Under the pieces are notes generated by a model. It saw only the letters and a program-made list of their open reading frames with translations. It did no database searches and was not told where the DNA came from. DNA of 64,000 nucleotides from Methylobacter sp. (GTDB lineage Bacteria; Pseudomonadota; Gammaproteobacteria; Methylococcales; Methylomonadaceae): contig JAUYMY010000024.1 in the NCBI GenBank assembly GCA_030699385.1, forward strand, positions 1-64,000. The letters run 5' to 3'. The position numbers and the translations under genes were made by a program. This document shows, in pieces, positions 1 to 8,894 of this stretch; the first letter of the stretch is position 1; each line of letters starts with the position of its first letter.

Positions 1-1
1 T

Positions 2-118
2 GTTCGACGGCTTATCGCTGAAGCTGGACTCAATGAGGATTTTGATAGGGTTTGCCCCAAACCTGGCAAACCCACGAAAAATTCGCTGGTAGCCGTATTG
101 CTTCGCATGGTGGCTTGA
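2..118 (+). CDS. C-terminal end of an unidentified protein (partial)
   Basis: An open frame enters from the left edge and stops at TGA 116-118, giving 38 residues that end in NSLVAVLLRMVA. Basic and proline-containing residues followed by a hydrophobic tail look protein-like, but I do not recognise the family. It lies 67 bases upstream of ppsA on the same strand. It could equally be a chance frame, because only the last 117 bases are visible and no start can be seen. Confidence 0.3.
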   Translation, partial: VRRLIAEAGLNEDFDRVCPKPGKPTKNSLVAVLLRMVA

Positions 119-185
119 TGATTTTTTAGGAAACTTCAGATGAGAAATTACGCCTAAGTTAATAAATTTATTTTAAGGAGTTACA

Positions 186-2597
186 ATGTCCGAGCAAGCA
201 AACTATATCCGTTGGTTTAATGAATTAACGATTGAAGACGTGCCTTTGGTCGGCGGCAAAAATGCCTCCTTAGGCGAAATGTACCGGGAATTAACGCCGC
301 AAGGCATACAGATTCCCAACGGTTTTGCCGTGACCGCCGAAGCTTACCGTTATGTGCTGGATCAGGCAAACGGTTGGCAAGCGCTGCATCAGGCACTGGA
401 CGATTTGAACCCAAACGATGTGACCGACCTTGCCAACCGTGCGCGTAAAGCGCGGGAAATTATTTACGCCGCACCTTTCCCCAAAGACCTTGAACAGCAA
501 ATCATCACCGCCTTCAATCAGCTAAAACAACAGTACGGCGATGATTTAAGCGTGGCCGTGCGAAGCTCCGCCACCGCTGAAGATTTGCCGACCGCCAGTT
601 TTGCCGGACAACAAGATACTTATTTGAACATACGCGGCGACCAGGCTCTGTTGGAGTCCTGCAAACGCTGTTTTGCCAGCCTATTCACCGACCGCGCGAT
701 ACATTACCGAATCGATCAGGGCTTCGACCATTTCAAGCTGGCCTTATCCATCGGCATCATGAAGATGGTGCGCTCGGATTTGGATGCCAGCGGCGTGATG
801 TTTTCGCTCGACACCGAATCGGGTTTTACTGATGTGGTGTTCATTACCGGCGCTTACGGCTTGGGCGAAAATGTGGTGCAGGGCGCGGTTGATCCCGATG
901 AATTTTATGTGCATAAACCCACGTTTGAACAAGGCCATCGGGCGGTATTAAGGCGCACACTGGGCGCGAAGAAAATCAAAATGGTCTACAGCGACGGGCG
1001 CACCCGCGAGCCGACGCATAATATTGTCACATCGCTCGAAGAGCGCAACCGCTATTGCCTGAACGATGCCGATGTGCTGACCTTGGCCGATTACGCGATT
1101 AAAATAGAAAAACATTACAGCGCCAAGGCCGGGCAGGCCAGGCCGATGGATATAGAATGGGCGAAAGACGGCCTCGACGGCACTTTGTATATCGTGCAGG
1201 CGCGCCCGGAAACCGTAGTTTCGCAGTTGCGCGGCATGGTGTTGGAGCAATACAGCCTTAAACAGTCAGCCGCGCCGATAGTAATCGGCCATGCAGTCGG
1301 CAGCAAAATTGCTGGCGGCAATGCGCGGATTATCGACAAACTGGAACAATTGAGCAGCTTTAAAGCGGGCGATATTCTGGTGGCCGACATGACCACGCCG
1401 GACTGGGAACCGGTGATGAAAATCGCCTCGGCAATTGTCACTAATCGTGGTGGCCGCACATGTCACGCCGCCATAATATCGCGTGAACTAGGCGTTCCTG
1501 CCGTAGTCGGTTGCGACAATGCCACCACGTTGATTCAGCATGACAGCCCGGTCACTGTGTCCTGCGCCGAGGGCGATGTCGGTAAAGTCTATGCCGGCCT
1601 GCTCGATTTCGACATTCAAAGCACCGACTTGTCTGGTTTGCAGCAGCCTAAAACCCACATCATGCTCAATATCGGCAACCCCGAACTGGCGTTTAAAACC
1701 AGCTTCCTGCCCAATGCCGGTGTGGGTTTGGCGCGGATGGAATTTATCATCACCGAATACATCAAAGCGCATCCAATGGCGCTGATACACCCCGAGAAAG
1801 TACAAGATGCCGCTGAACGTGAGCAACTCAATCAATTAACGCGCCATTACGCAAACCCCGAAGATTACTTTATCGAAAAACTGTCGGAAGGCGTCGGCAC
1901 TATCGCCGCCGCATTTTATCCGAAACCGGTGGTAGTGCGTATGTCCGATTTCAAGACCAACGAATACGCCACTTTGCTGGGCGGCAGTTGGTTTGAGTTT
2001 GATGAAGCCAACCCGATGATAGGTTTTCGCGGCGCGTCGCGCTACATCCATCCCGCTTACGCAGAAGGTTTTGCGCTGGAATGCCGGGCAATGAAACGGG
2101 TGCGCGAAGACATGGGTTTAAGCAACGTGATTTTGATGATTCCATTTTGTCGCCGCGTCGAGGAAGCTAGGCGTGTGCTCGACAGCATGGCGCAGCTGGG
2201 TTTAAAACGCGGCGAGCAGGGCCTGGAAATTTATGTGATGTGCGAAATTCCCAATAACGTCATTCAAATCGACGCCTTTTCCGAACATTTTGACGGCTTT
2301 TCTATCGGCTCCAATGACTTGACACAGTTGACCTTAGGCGTGGACCGCGATTCCGCGATTCTTGCCGAGGACTTTGACGAACGCGACCCCGGCGTTAAGG
2401 AAATGATTCGTTTGGCTGTAGCGGGCGCACGGCGTAACGGCAAACATTGCGGACTGTGCGGTCAGGCACCGTCGGATTATCCTGAAATGGCGGAATTTCT
2501 GGTTGAAATCGGCATTGATTCGATGAGTTTAAATCCCGATAGCGTGTTGAAAACCACGCAATTGGTGCTGGCAACGGAACGGCGTTTGGGGAAATAA
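186..2597 (+). CDS. ppsA: phosphoenolpyruvate synthase
   Basis: Converts pyruvate, ATP and water to PEP, AMP and phosphate in the cytoplasm, a gluconeogenic or C3-feeding step. At 803 residues it has the normal length for the family. The N-terminal ATP-binding domain (about 15-345, with VRSSATAEDLPTASFAGQQDT) is followed by the swivelling phosphohistidine domain with the GGRTCHAA signature, whose phosphorylated His is residue 427. The C-terminal PEP/pyruvate barrel (about 480-800) carries CGLCGQAPSD with the likely catalytic Cys at 758. ATG 186 is preceded by a good AAGGAG at 175-180. No PpsR regulator gene is adjacent. In methylotrophs PpsA links C3 compounds to hexose phosphates; that role is inferred. 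Confidence 0.97.
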   Translation: MSEQANYIRWFNELTIEDVPLVGGKNASLGEMYRELTPQGIQIPNGFAVTAEAYRYVLDQANGWQALHQALDDLNPNDVTDLANRARKAREIIYAAPFPKDLEQQIITAFNQLKQQYGDDLSVAVRSSATAEDLPTASFAGQQDTYLNIRGDQALLESCKRCFASLFTDRAIHYRIDQGFDHFKLALSIGIMKMVRSDLDASGVMFSLDTESGFTDVVFITGAYGLGENVVQGAVDPDEFYVHKPTFEQGHRAVLRRTLGAKKIKMVYSDGRTREPTHNIVTSLEERNRYCLNDADVLTLADYAIKIEKHYSAKAGQARPMDIEWAKDGLDGTLYIVQARPETVVSQLRGMVLEQYSLKQSAAPIVIGHAVGSKIAGGNARIIDKLEQLSSFKAGDILVADMTTPDWEPVMKIASAIVTNRGGRTCHAAIISRELGVPAVVGCDNATTLIQHDSPVTVSCAEGDVGKVYAGLLDFDIQSTDLSGLQQPKTHIMLNIGNPELAFKTSFLPNAGVGLARMEFIITEYIKAHPMALIHPEKVQDAAEREQLNQLTRHYANPEDYFIEKLSEGVGTIAAAFYPKPVVVRMSDFKTNEYATLLGGSWFEFDEANPMIGFRGASRYIHPAYAEGFALECRAMKRVREDMGLSNVILMIPFCRRVEEARRVLDSMAQLGLKRGEQGLEIYVMCEIPNNVIQIDAFSEHFDGFSIGSNDLTQLTLGVDRDSAILAEDFDERDPGVKEMIRLAVAGARRNGKHCGLCGQAPSDYPEMAEFLVEIGIDSMSLNPDSVLKTTQLVLATERRLGK

Positions 2598-2713
2598 TTC
2601 ATCAGCCCTGTTGAACCATTCCAATTTTGCTGTGTTGGTCTAAAATGAACAGCAGTAAAGGCTCCGTGAATTATGGATACTGGAATTGTTTTATAGGCAA
2701 AGAGAGGCAACAG

Positions 2714-3136
2714 ATGAAGATAAACAAGGGCCGCCTGTTTTTACGGATTATTGTGACGGCTTCATTGGTTTTTCTAACCGGGTTTGATAATGCCCCATTA
2801 GCGGAAACAGTCACGGTAAAAGAAGAGCAATCCATAACCGTTAAATCAACACAGAAAGAAAAGAAAACTAAACGCTCGGTATCAAGCATTAAGAGCAGTG
2901 ATGATGAAAAAGCTCAACCTCAAAAATCACTGGATCTTTCCATTCCCTTTAAATTGCCTGAAAAATCTGAGCATAACAAACACGCTCAACAGGAATCCTC
3001 CAGCATATTTTCTGCTAAAAAAGACAAATCAACGGCGTTGTCCCTCGATGGACAAATGTTAATGTCGCAAGAGCCGGAAGCCGATAAACAAAAATCGGTA
3101 GATGGCGCGGGCATTGTTATTAACTTGAAGCGCTAG
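2714..3136 (+). CDS. hypothetical secreted lysine-rich protein
   Basis: The protein has about 140 residues. The preferred start is ATG 2714, with AGAGAGG just upstream, because it places a classical signal peptide (KINKGRLFLRIIVTASLVFLTG) at the very N-terminus; an upstream TTG in the same frame at 2627 would bury it. The mature part is highly polar, rich in Lys, Ser, Glu and Gln, with no recognisable domain, and looks largely disordered. A strong terminator follows directly. I do not recognise the family. A periplasmic or envelope location is inferred from the signal peptide alone. Confidence 0.6.
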   Translation: MKINKGRLFLRIIVTASLVFLTGFDNAPLAETVTVKEEQSITVKSTQKEKKTKRSVSSIKSSDDEKAQPQKSLDLSIPFKLPEKSEHNKHAQQESSSIFSAKKDKSTALSLDGQMLMSQEPEADKQKSVDGAGIVINLKR

Positions 3137-3150
3137 GTAGCGGACAAAAA

Positions 3151-3183
3151 AAATGGAAAGCGGCAAATTGCCGCTTTCCATTT
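3151..3183. terminator. bidirectional rho-independent terminator
   Basis: A perfect 16-bp inverted repeat (AAATGGAAAGCGGCAA, its complement, and a one-base centre at 3167) is flanked by an A-run on the left and a T-rich stretch on the right. It sits between two convergent genes and can serve both. Confidence 0.85.
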
Positions 3184-3211
3184 AATTATTTTTTTAGCCG
3201 TCGCTGAGCAG

Positions 3212-4906
3212 TTACCCGGTTTTTTTATTGCGGCCAACCAGCAGCGATAAGGCGAGAACAAGCAAACACAACATCCAGGCCATCAGTTGACCATTAGTAA
3301 CCGAAAAAATAAAGGCCGTGCCAATGCGCTTCCCCAGTTCAGGATAAGCCAGGATAAAGTCCCGGCTGTCCATGAAGGCGTAAGATTCCAACACAAGCAG
3401 CGCCAAACCTGCCATCAATAGCGCGTAAGCCATCCATTTGTCCTGATAGGATTTTGTGTTCAGATGGCCAACCAAGCGGTTAAGCTCGCTGTTTTGTAAT
3501 AACCAGGAACGTTGATTGATAGAAGCAATCAGCGATAGCCACACAATACCGGCAACCGGGATGTAAACGGCTACGGTAGGAAAGCTGATATAACGCCCGT
3601 GTAGCGCTAGGCCGACGGTTTGGTAAACAGCAAATCCGGCAAACACCAGATAGAGTGTGTATAGCCACGCACCCAGTTTAATGGTGGTCGGTTGGTTGGC
3701 TAACAAGCCATAGCCGCGCTGCAAGATCAAACCACCTAATACGGCATTTAAGCCTACCGTCAGTGCCGTCTGCGCACGTTGCCAATCGCTATAGCTGGTA
3801 TACCAAAGATGTTCGGCCATGTTGACCAGTAATACGCCAAGCAGTTGGGAGAATGCTAAAAATAGCGCAATGCGTAGCGGCGACAAGGCCTGCAAGGGCC
3901 GCCAGAAAAAGACTGCAACACACAGAAACAGCAGCGTTGACGCGATAACTTCAGCCAGCCAAGCCGGGTTTTCGTAGACCCGTCCGGTCAATGGAAACAC
4001 CTCTTTACGGTCGACCGAATAAAGTCCCCAGTTTGCTCCGACCACGCCTTCAAACTCGCTTTTCCACGACTGGTTAAAAGCTTCGACGATGTTGACATCA
4101 AAGCCGTTTTTGTTGGCAACCTTAATCAGTTCGCGGATAAATTTTGCTTCGTTAACCACGCTAGGCACCGCCCAGCCACGTTGACGGCCTTCGCCCGGCC
4201 AGCCCGATTCGCCGATTAATATGGCTTTGCCGGGGGCAATGGCGTTAATTTCTTGCTGAACCTGCTTGAAAATGCGCTCAATATGCCCCGGCGCTTGTTC
4301 TACAGTAATAGGCTCGTCTTCCCAGTAGGGCAAAATATGGATAGTGACAAAATCCACTTCTTTGATTAAGTCGGGGTATTTCATATACATCGACCAAACA
4401 TCGGCGTAAGACACCGGCTGTTTAACCGAGCGTTTGACTTCGCGTATGTATTCAACCAGTTGCTCAGGCTCCAAATCGCCGCGCAGCAGCACCTCGTTGC
4501 CGACAATAACCCGTTTGACCACATCGGGATGGGCATTGGCGGAACGGATGACTTCCGCAATTTCGGCTTTATTGTCCGCTTCGATAGTACCTAGCCAAGC
4601 GCCTTGAATCATTTTTAGGCCGTATTTTTTTGCCAATTCGGGAATCACCGGCATACTGCCTTCCGCGCTGGCGTATGTGCGGATAGAATGGGTTTTTTCA
4701 CCCATTAAGCGCAAATCGGCGTCAATTTGTTCAGGGCTGGGGAATATTTCATCCATAGGCCCTTGGCCTTCCCGAAACGGTGCGAAAGATAAGCTGTTGA
4801 GCTTTCCAGACGGTACATCCGAGCCTACATCTTGAGGCAGGTTAGTGAGCCAACCCACTAAAACATTCAATAAAACAATCAATACGACAAATGACGCAGT
4901 TTTCAT
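3212..4906 (-). CDS. membrane-anchored GH17 family beta-1,3-glucan-active protein
   Basis: A protein of 564 residues. Residues 1-20 form a signal anchor, residues about 38-320 form a glycoside hydrolase family 17 barrel, and the last 240 residues hold about seven hydrophobic helices. The GH17 acid/base Glu lies in VGNEVLLRG (E138) and the nucleophile Glu in IGESGWPGEG (E233), so catalysis looks intact. Related bacterial GH17 domains occur in beta-1,3-glucan synthesis or remodelling systems (NdvB-like), where they act as hydrolases or transglycosylases on the periplasmic side. No glucan synthase is adjacent here. The combination with a polytopic C-terminus suggests an export or anchoring role, which is inference. 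Confidence 0.75.
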   Translation of the reverse strand: MKTASFVVLIVLLNVLVGWLTNLPQDVGSDVPSGKLNSLSFAPFREGQGPMDEIFPSPEQIDADLRLMGEKTHSIRTYASAEGSMPVIPELAKKYGLKMIQGAWLGTIEADNKAEIAEVIRSANAHPDVVKRVIVGNEVLLRGDLEPEQLVEYIREVKRSVKQPVSYADVWSMYMKYPDLIKEVDFVTIHILPYWEDEPITVEQAPGHIERIFKQVQQEINAIAPGKAILIGESGWPGEGRQRGWAVPSVVNEAKFIRELIKVANKNGFDVNIVEAFNQSWKSEFEGVVGANWGLYSVDRKEVFPLTGRVYENPAWLAEVIASTLLFLCVAVFFWRPLQALSPLRIALFLAFSQLLGVLLVNMAEHLWYTSYSDWQRAQTALTVGLNAVLGGLILQRGYGLLANQPTTIKLGAWLYTLYLVFAGFAVYQTVGLALHGRYISFPTVAVYIPVAGIVWLSLIASINQRSWLLQNSELNRLVGHLNTKSYQDKWMAYALLMAGLALLVLESYAFMDSRDFILAYPELGKRIGTAFIFSVTNGQLMAWMLCLLVLALSLLVGRNKKTG

Positions 4907-5072
4907 AAATAAAAGTAGTCAGTAAAAAGTGATGGCATGATCTCATAATTGCCACTTTTTGAATATGAATGGTGAGGGCAGGCGAGCCGGAAAACACACT
5001 AAGCATTCGCCCAATGACCGACAGATGCTGTCATAATCCGCACCTTTTGAATTTATAGGATGATTGTTTTAC

Positions 5073-5786
5073 ATGGCCAATTTTAAAACTCACTTGTCCA
5101 TCGCCGCAGCGGTTGGCGTTGGAGCAGCTGTAGTTGCGGTTAACGCCAAGTTGATTACTAACACCGATATACCCTGGTTTGTTTTTCTCAGCATCTTAGG
5201 CGGATTGCTGCCTGATATTGATGCGAGCAATTCAAGGCCGGTAAAATTATTATTCAACCTGCTAGCCTTCACCACTCTATTTGTGGTGTTGTCTGTTTTT
5301 AAAGGCCGCTACGAGCCCTACCTGTTATTGATGATTGCTGCGGGCACTTATTTACTGGTTCGTTATGGTCTGTTTGGCTTATTTAATAAATTTACCCTGC
5401 ATCGCGGCGTTTTTCATTCCCTGTTAGCCGCGCTGTTTTTTGGCTTATTCATGGCCTGTGTTAGCTATCATTTTCTGCATTGGAAGGCCATTAATGCCTG
5501 GTTAAACGGCATTTTTATTGCGATAGGATTTATCGCCCATTTGCTGTTAGATGAACTCTATAGCGTTGATTTATCCAATTCGAGAATAAAAAAATCGTTT
5601 GGCACCGCGCTTAAATTATGCAGTTATAACAGCCTAACGGCTTCAGTATTAATGGCGCTGTGTACGCTTGCACTTTACTCGCAGGCCCCGCCATCGCTGC
5701 CATTGGCAGCGATATGGAAAAAGATTTATGACAGCCGGACTCTGTACACTTTTGTCGCGGACGCCATCAATCAATCGCCCGGTTAA
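5073..5786 (+). CDS. YdjM-type membrane-bound metal-dependent hydrolase family protein (DUF457)
   Basis: A 237-residue integral membrane protein. The start is taken as ATG 5073, which gives MANFKTHLSIAAAVG, the usual N-terminus of the family; TTG 5064 is in frame and sits too close to the AGGA at 5057. Conserved histidine/aspartate motifs are visible: THLS near the N-terminus, GGLLPDIDA, HRGVFHS and HLLLDELY. These are the putative metal ligands of the DUF457/YdjM family, whose E. coli member is SOS-induced; no LexA box is evident here. Several helices follow. Its last 20 bases overlap the convergent nitrilase gene. The biochemical function is unknown. Confidence 0.75.
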   Translation: MANFKTHLSIAAAVGVGAAVVAVNAKLITNTDIPWFVFLSILGGLLPDIDASNSRPVKLLFNLLAFTTLFVVLSVFKGRYEPYLLLMIAAGTYLLVRYGLFGLFNKFTLHRGVFHSLLAALFFGLFMACVSYHFLHWKAINAWLNGIFIAIGFIAHLLLDELYSVDLSNSRIKKSFGTALKLCSYNSLTASVLMALCTLALYSQAPPSLPLAAIWKKIYDSRTLYTFVADAINQSPG

Positions 5787-6666
5787 TTTGAGAGCGTTCG
5801 ACATAACCGGGCAGATATTGCAACGGCCAGTCGCGGTAATTGAAAACCTGGCCGTGTTTACGAACGGTGGCGCAGGCACTGAGTTCTATGTCGGCAAAAA
5901 CCCATTGCACGGCATTAAGTTGGCCTACGTTTAAAATACCATTATCGGGAAATCCGCGATCTACCGGCGTATAAATAGCCGCCGCGCCGATATTGACATC
6001 GACTGCTTCAGACCACGGCGCTTCGCCGACCAAGGCCGATTGCACCACATAACACTGATTTTCCAACGCCCTGGCCTGACAACCGATTTTGACGCGGTGA
6101 TAACCGGCCAGAGTATCGGTGCAACTGGGCACCAAAATCAGATTAGCGCCGGCTTCAACCTGTTTCCGCGCCAGCAACGGAAATTCACTGTCATAGCAAA
6201 TGTTAATGGCGATTCTGCCAAATTCGGTATCGAAGCATTTCAGATCCTCGCCGTGTTGAATCAACCATTGCTCATTTTCAAAGCGGGTCATCATCAGTTT
6301 ATCTTGAAAATCAACTTCGCCATTTGGCATAAACAAATAAGCGCGGTTGCGGTAAGCGCCGGTATCGGTTTTTACCGGAAAAGTGCCGGATTGTATGATG
6401 CAGCGGTATTGTTTTGCCAAACGCTGGTATAAATTTAAATAGTCATTATGTAATGACTGCATTGCGGCTAACTGCTTGTTTAACGAGGAATAAATATCCT
6501 TGCTAAATAAGGATGCCAGTTCCATGCTGTTATATTCAGGAAACAGAAGAATTTGGGCATCCAGCTCTGCCGCCTCACTAACCCAGCGCTCCACTTTGTC
6601 TTGATACTGCGGCCAATTTTCCAAAAAACTGATGTCGTACTGGGCGCTTGCAATTTTAACGTTCAT
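5767..6666 (-). CDS. carbon-nitrogen hydrolase (nitrilase superfamily)
   Basis: A 299-residue cytoplasmic amidase/nitrilase-fold protein. The start is ATG 6666, giving MNVKIASAQYDISFLENW, the canonical first strand of the family; the open frame extends 20 codons further but adds only a hydrophobic non-family stretch that overlaps repeat DNA. The catalytic triad is visible: Glu in LLFPEYN, Lys in FQDKLMMTRFE and Cys in INICYDSEFP. The next gene upstream on the same strand is a GNAT acetyltransferase. These two domains occur fused in other bacteria, which supports joint action. The substrate is unknown. Confidence 0.85.
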   Translation of the reverse strand: MNVKIASAQYDISFLENWPQYQDKVERWVSEAAELDAQILLFPEYNSMELASLFSKDIYSSLNKQLAAMQSLHNDYLNLYQRLAKQYRCIIQSGTFPVKTDTGAYRNRAYLFMPNGEVDFQDKLMMTRFENEQWLIQHGEDLKCFDTEFGRIAINICYDSEFPLLARKQVEAGANLILVPSCTDTLAGYHRVKIGCQARALENQCYVVQSALVGEAPWSEAVDVNIGAAAIYTPVDRGFPDNGILNVGQLNAVQWVFADIELSACATVRKHGQVFNYRDWPLQYLPGYVERSQINRAID

Positions 6667-6702
6667 GTTTTGTAACTTATTATTAGTAAAAGATAAAAGT
6701 AT

Positions 6703-6765
6703 CACCACGAAGAACACAAAGAGCACGAAGAATGAAACTTCGTGGTCTCCGTATCCTTCGTGGTG
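6703..6765. repeat. dispersed palindromic repeat, CACCACGAAG family
   Basis: CACCACGAAG at 6703-6712 is perfectly complementary to CTTCGTGGTG at 6756-6765, with further CACGAAG/CTTCGTGG copies between. The same 10-mer recurs at 20846 and 23483, and the core TTCGTGG/CCACGAA recurs in at least five other intergenic spaces of this window. Confidence 0.75.
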
Positions 6766-6822
6766 AATAAAATGCAGTTGATGTGTTTGATGGATTTGCT
6801 GTTTGTGGGTAATGGAAAGCCT

Positions 6823-7419
6823 CTATTGTTTCAGCCAAAAAGTCATCGGTTTAGGGGTTTCGTCGGCATCGTCCAGATCTTTCCAGATATAGCTTGTATG
6901 CAGTTCGGGATGCTTGACGTAGCCGCGTTTGTTCCAGAATTTATCCAGCGGCACATAATCGGCCGGTCTTCTCGGATGGTCAGCAGGGCGCTCTACACAG
7001 CAAAAACAAATATGCTTGAAACCGCCTAAATCTTCGGCATGAGCTTCCCGTTGTTCAAAAAAACGCACGCCTATGCCTAAGCCGCGATAATTTTTATCCA
7101 GCACCGATTCGCTGCAATAAAACACTTCATCAAGGTTATAGCCATTATCCAGAAACGGCTGTTTCAGTTCATCGGTTTCATATTTCATCGGGATTGCGGT
7201 CGATGCGCCGACCACTTTGTCGCCATCGAAAGCAATCACGATCACGCTTTCCGGGCAATCAATGTAGGTCTGCAAATATTTTTTTTCGTAATTAATATCG
7301 CCGTCGTACAAATACGGAAAATCGCGGAACACTTCAATCCTAAGCCTCGCCAATTCTGGGATAAATTGCTCCAGAGCGGCACCGCTCCATCTTTCAACAC
7401 GAATATCGTTAGCCATCAT
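6823..7419 (-). CDS. GNAT family N-acetyltransferase
   Basis: A 198-residue protein with the Gcn5-related fold. Its recognisable parts are FDGDKVVGASTAIPM (beta4-like), ESVLDKNYRGLGIGVRFFEQRE (the acetyl-CoA binding R-G-x-G-x-G/R segment, about residues 110-130) and HICFCCVERP. The start is one of two adjacent ATGs at 7419/7416, with AGGTAAC upstream. It precedes the nitrilase-family gene on the same strand across a 156-base gap that contains a palindromic repeat. The acetyl acceptor is unknown. The frequent fusion of this domain to the neighbouring nitrilase domain in other genomes points to a shared substrate. Confidence 0.8.
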   Translation of the reverse strand: MMANDIRVERWSGAALEQFIPELARLRIEVFRDFPYLYDGDINYEKKYLQTYIDCPESVIVIAFDGDKVVGASTAIPMKYETDELKQPFLDNGYNLDEVFYCSESVLDKNYRGLGIGVRFFEQREAHAEDLGGFKHICFCCVERPADHPRRPADYVPLDKFWNKRGYVKHPELHTSYIWKDLDDADETPKPMTFWLKQ

Positions 7420-7502
7420 GTTACCTGCAAAAAAAATGGCTCATTTTAGCTGAATGCTGATGGTTTTCGTAGTTTAGGCTGCGAATTTTTTCAAAATGTG
7501 GC

Positions 7503-7632
7503 GTAACTACTCAGCGAAAAAAATAGAACACGGACGACACAGATAAGACGGATTTACACGGGTATATGTAAAATATCCCCGTTCTTTTAATCAGTGATTA
7601 CCCGTTTCATCAGTGTTATCCGTGTTCTATTT
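7503..7632. repeat. dispersed palindromic repeat, AAATAGAACACGGA family
   Basis: The element begins GTAACTACTCAGC and contains AAATAGAACACGGA at 7521-7534, which is perfectly complementary to TCCGTGTTCTATTT at 7619-7632. The interior (GATTTACACGGG...CCCGTTTCATCAG) is also partly self-complementary. A second copy lies at 20004-20144 and a partial one at 9541-9575. Together with flanks it fills the 304-base space between the GNAT gene and apbE, where I see no gene. Confidence 0.8.
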
Positions 7633-7723
7633 AATAATGATTAGCATAGGGCTGAACAGTTACAACGTGGCAATGGTGCCGCCATTTGTCTTTTGAGGCT
7701 GCAGTTATTAAACTGCCCGCTTT

Positions 7724-8794
7724 ATGAAATTTACTTTTAACAATGTAATGACAAAAAAATCACCGACATTCCAAAATATCCTGCGCCTCACTGTCTGTAC
7801 TTTCTTAATATTAACCGGCTGCTCGGAACCCGCCATTCAAAAGCTTGAAGGCGCGGCTCAAGGCACCACTTACCATATCAGCTACTGGTCGGAATCGCCG
7901 CTCGACGATGACGCGATTAAAGCCGGTGTTGAAGCCGAATTTGCCAGCATAGACCAGCAATTGTCCAATTACCGGCCTGATTCGATTATAGAAATTTTCA
8001 ATAACACAGAGCATACTGAAAGCCAGGACGTCGGCAGCGAAATCGTTTATTTGGTCAAAACCGCGCAAAGCGTTTATCAGGCCAGTCACGCTTGCTATGA
8101 TTTGACCATCAAACCCTTGTTCGATTTATGGGGTTTTAGCGGTGAAACCCCGACCGTTCCTGATGCGGTAAGCATTGCCGACGCGCTTAAACAAGTCGGC
8201 ATGGACAAAGTGGAAATTGTCGATGACAGTCATTTGCGTAAAAAACAGGCCGACCTGAAACTCGATTTATCGTCGATCAGCCAAGGCTACAGCGTGGAGC
8301 GGATTAGCGCGGTATTGGCGCAACAAGGCGTCAGCCATTATCTGGTTGAAATTGGCGGCGAACTAAAAACAAACGGTCATAAGCCGGGAATTGAGCCTTG
8401 GCGTGTTGCCTTGGAAAGACCGTTGCCGGAAGAGCGAACGCTGCACAAAATTCTGATAATGCCTAAGGATGCACCGACGGCGGTAATGACATCCGGCTCT
8501 TATCGGCATTATTTCGATGCGAACGGCCAGCGCTACAGCCACACACTGGATGCGCGCACCGGTAGGCCGATTACGCATCATCTGGTTTCTGTCACCGTAT
8601 TTCATAGCGACCCGACCATTGCCGATGCCTGGTCAACCGCTTTGCAATGTCTCGGACAAAAAGACGGCATGACGGCGGCGAATGCGCAAAATATTGCTGC
8701 ATTTTTTATTGAGCAACAGGACAAGGAACTTGTCGAATCGCGCAGTGAGCCGATGAAGCGGCTTTATCCTGATTTAATGCCGGTGGCGGAGTAG
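7724..8794 (+). CDS. apbE: FAD:protein FMN transferase, lipoprotein
   Basis: A 356-residue ApbE-family protein that transfers FMN from FAD onto Thr or Ser of target flavoproteins at the periplasmic face. A lipobox LTGC (Cys33) follows a hydrophobic signal segment, so it is probably an inner-membrane lipoprotein. Family blocks are clear: GAAQGTTYHISYW, LSNYRPDSIIEIFN, DLTIKPLFDLWGF, DLSSISQGYSVERI, YLVEIGGELKTNG and HTLDARTGRPI. The start is ATG 7724; ATG 7748 is an alternative that still leaves a signal peptide. It lies 100 bases upstream of the Fae homologue. ApbE usually serves Rnf/Nqr or other flavoprotein complexes, none of which is in the window. Confidence 0.9.
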   Translation: MKFTFNNVMTKKSPTFQNILRLTVCTFLILTGCSEPAIQKLEGAAQGTTYHISYWSESPLDDDAIKAGVEAEFASIDQQLSNYRPDSIIEIFNNTEHTESQDVGSEIVYLVKTAQSVYQASHACYDLTIKPLFDLWGFSGETPTVPDAVSIADALKQVGMDKVEIVDDSHLRKKQADLKLDLSSISQGYSVERISAVLAQQGVSHYLVEIGGELKTNGHKPGIEPWRVALERPLPEERTLHKILIMPKDAPTAVMTSGSYRHYFDANGQRYSHTLDARTGRPITHHLVSVTVFHSDPTIADAWSTALQCLGQKDGMTAANAQNIAAFFIEQQDKELVESRSEPMKRLYPDLMPVAE

Positions 8795-8833
8795 CTGCTT
8801 TCTAATTCTGCATCAAAGCCTTCCCGCTAATTC

Positions 8834-8863
8834 TTGCGCCGCAAGCTTCATCCGTCATAGAAT
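8834..8863 (+). promoter_or_regulatory. possible sigma70 promoter for the Fae homologue
   Basis: TTGCGC at 8834-8839 and TAGAAT at 8858-8863 are separated by 18 bases, 31 bases before the start codon at 8895. The match is moderate and based on sequence only. Confidence 0.4.
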
Positions 8864-8894
8864 GCCCGCTTTTTACTACTTTTGGGGATAGGCA

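Noticed and set aside
4925-4962. Hairpin AAAAAGTGATGGCA/TGCCACTTTTT as a terminator
   Set aside because: The stem has a three-base bulge and lies in a divergent promoter space where no transcript needs ending.
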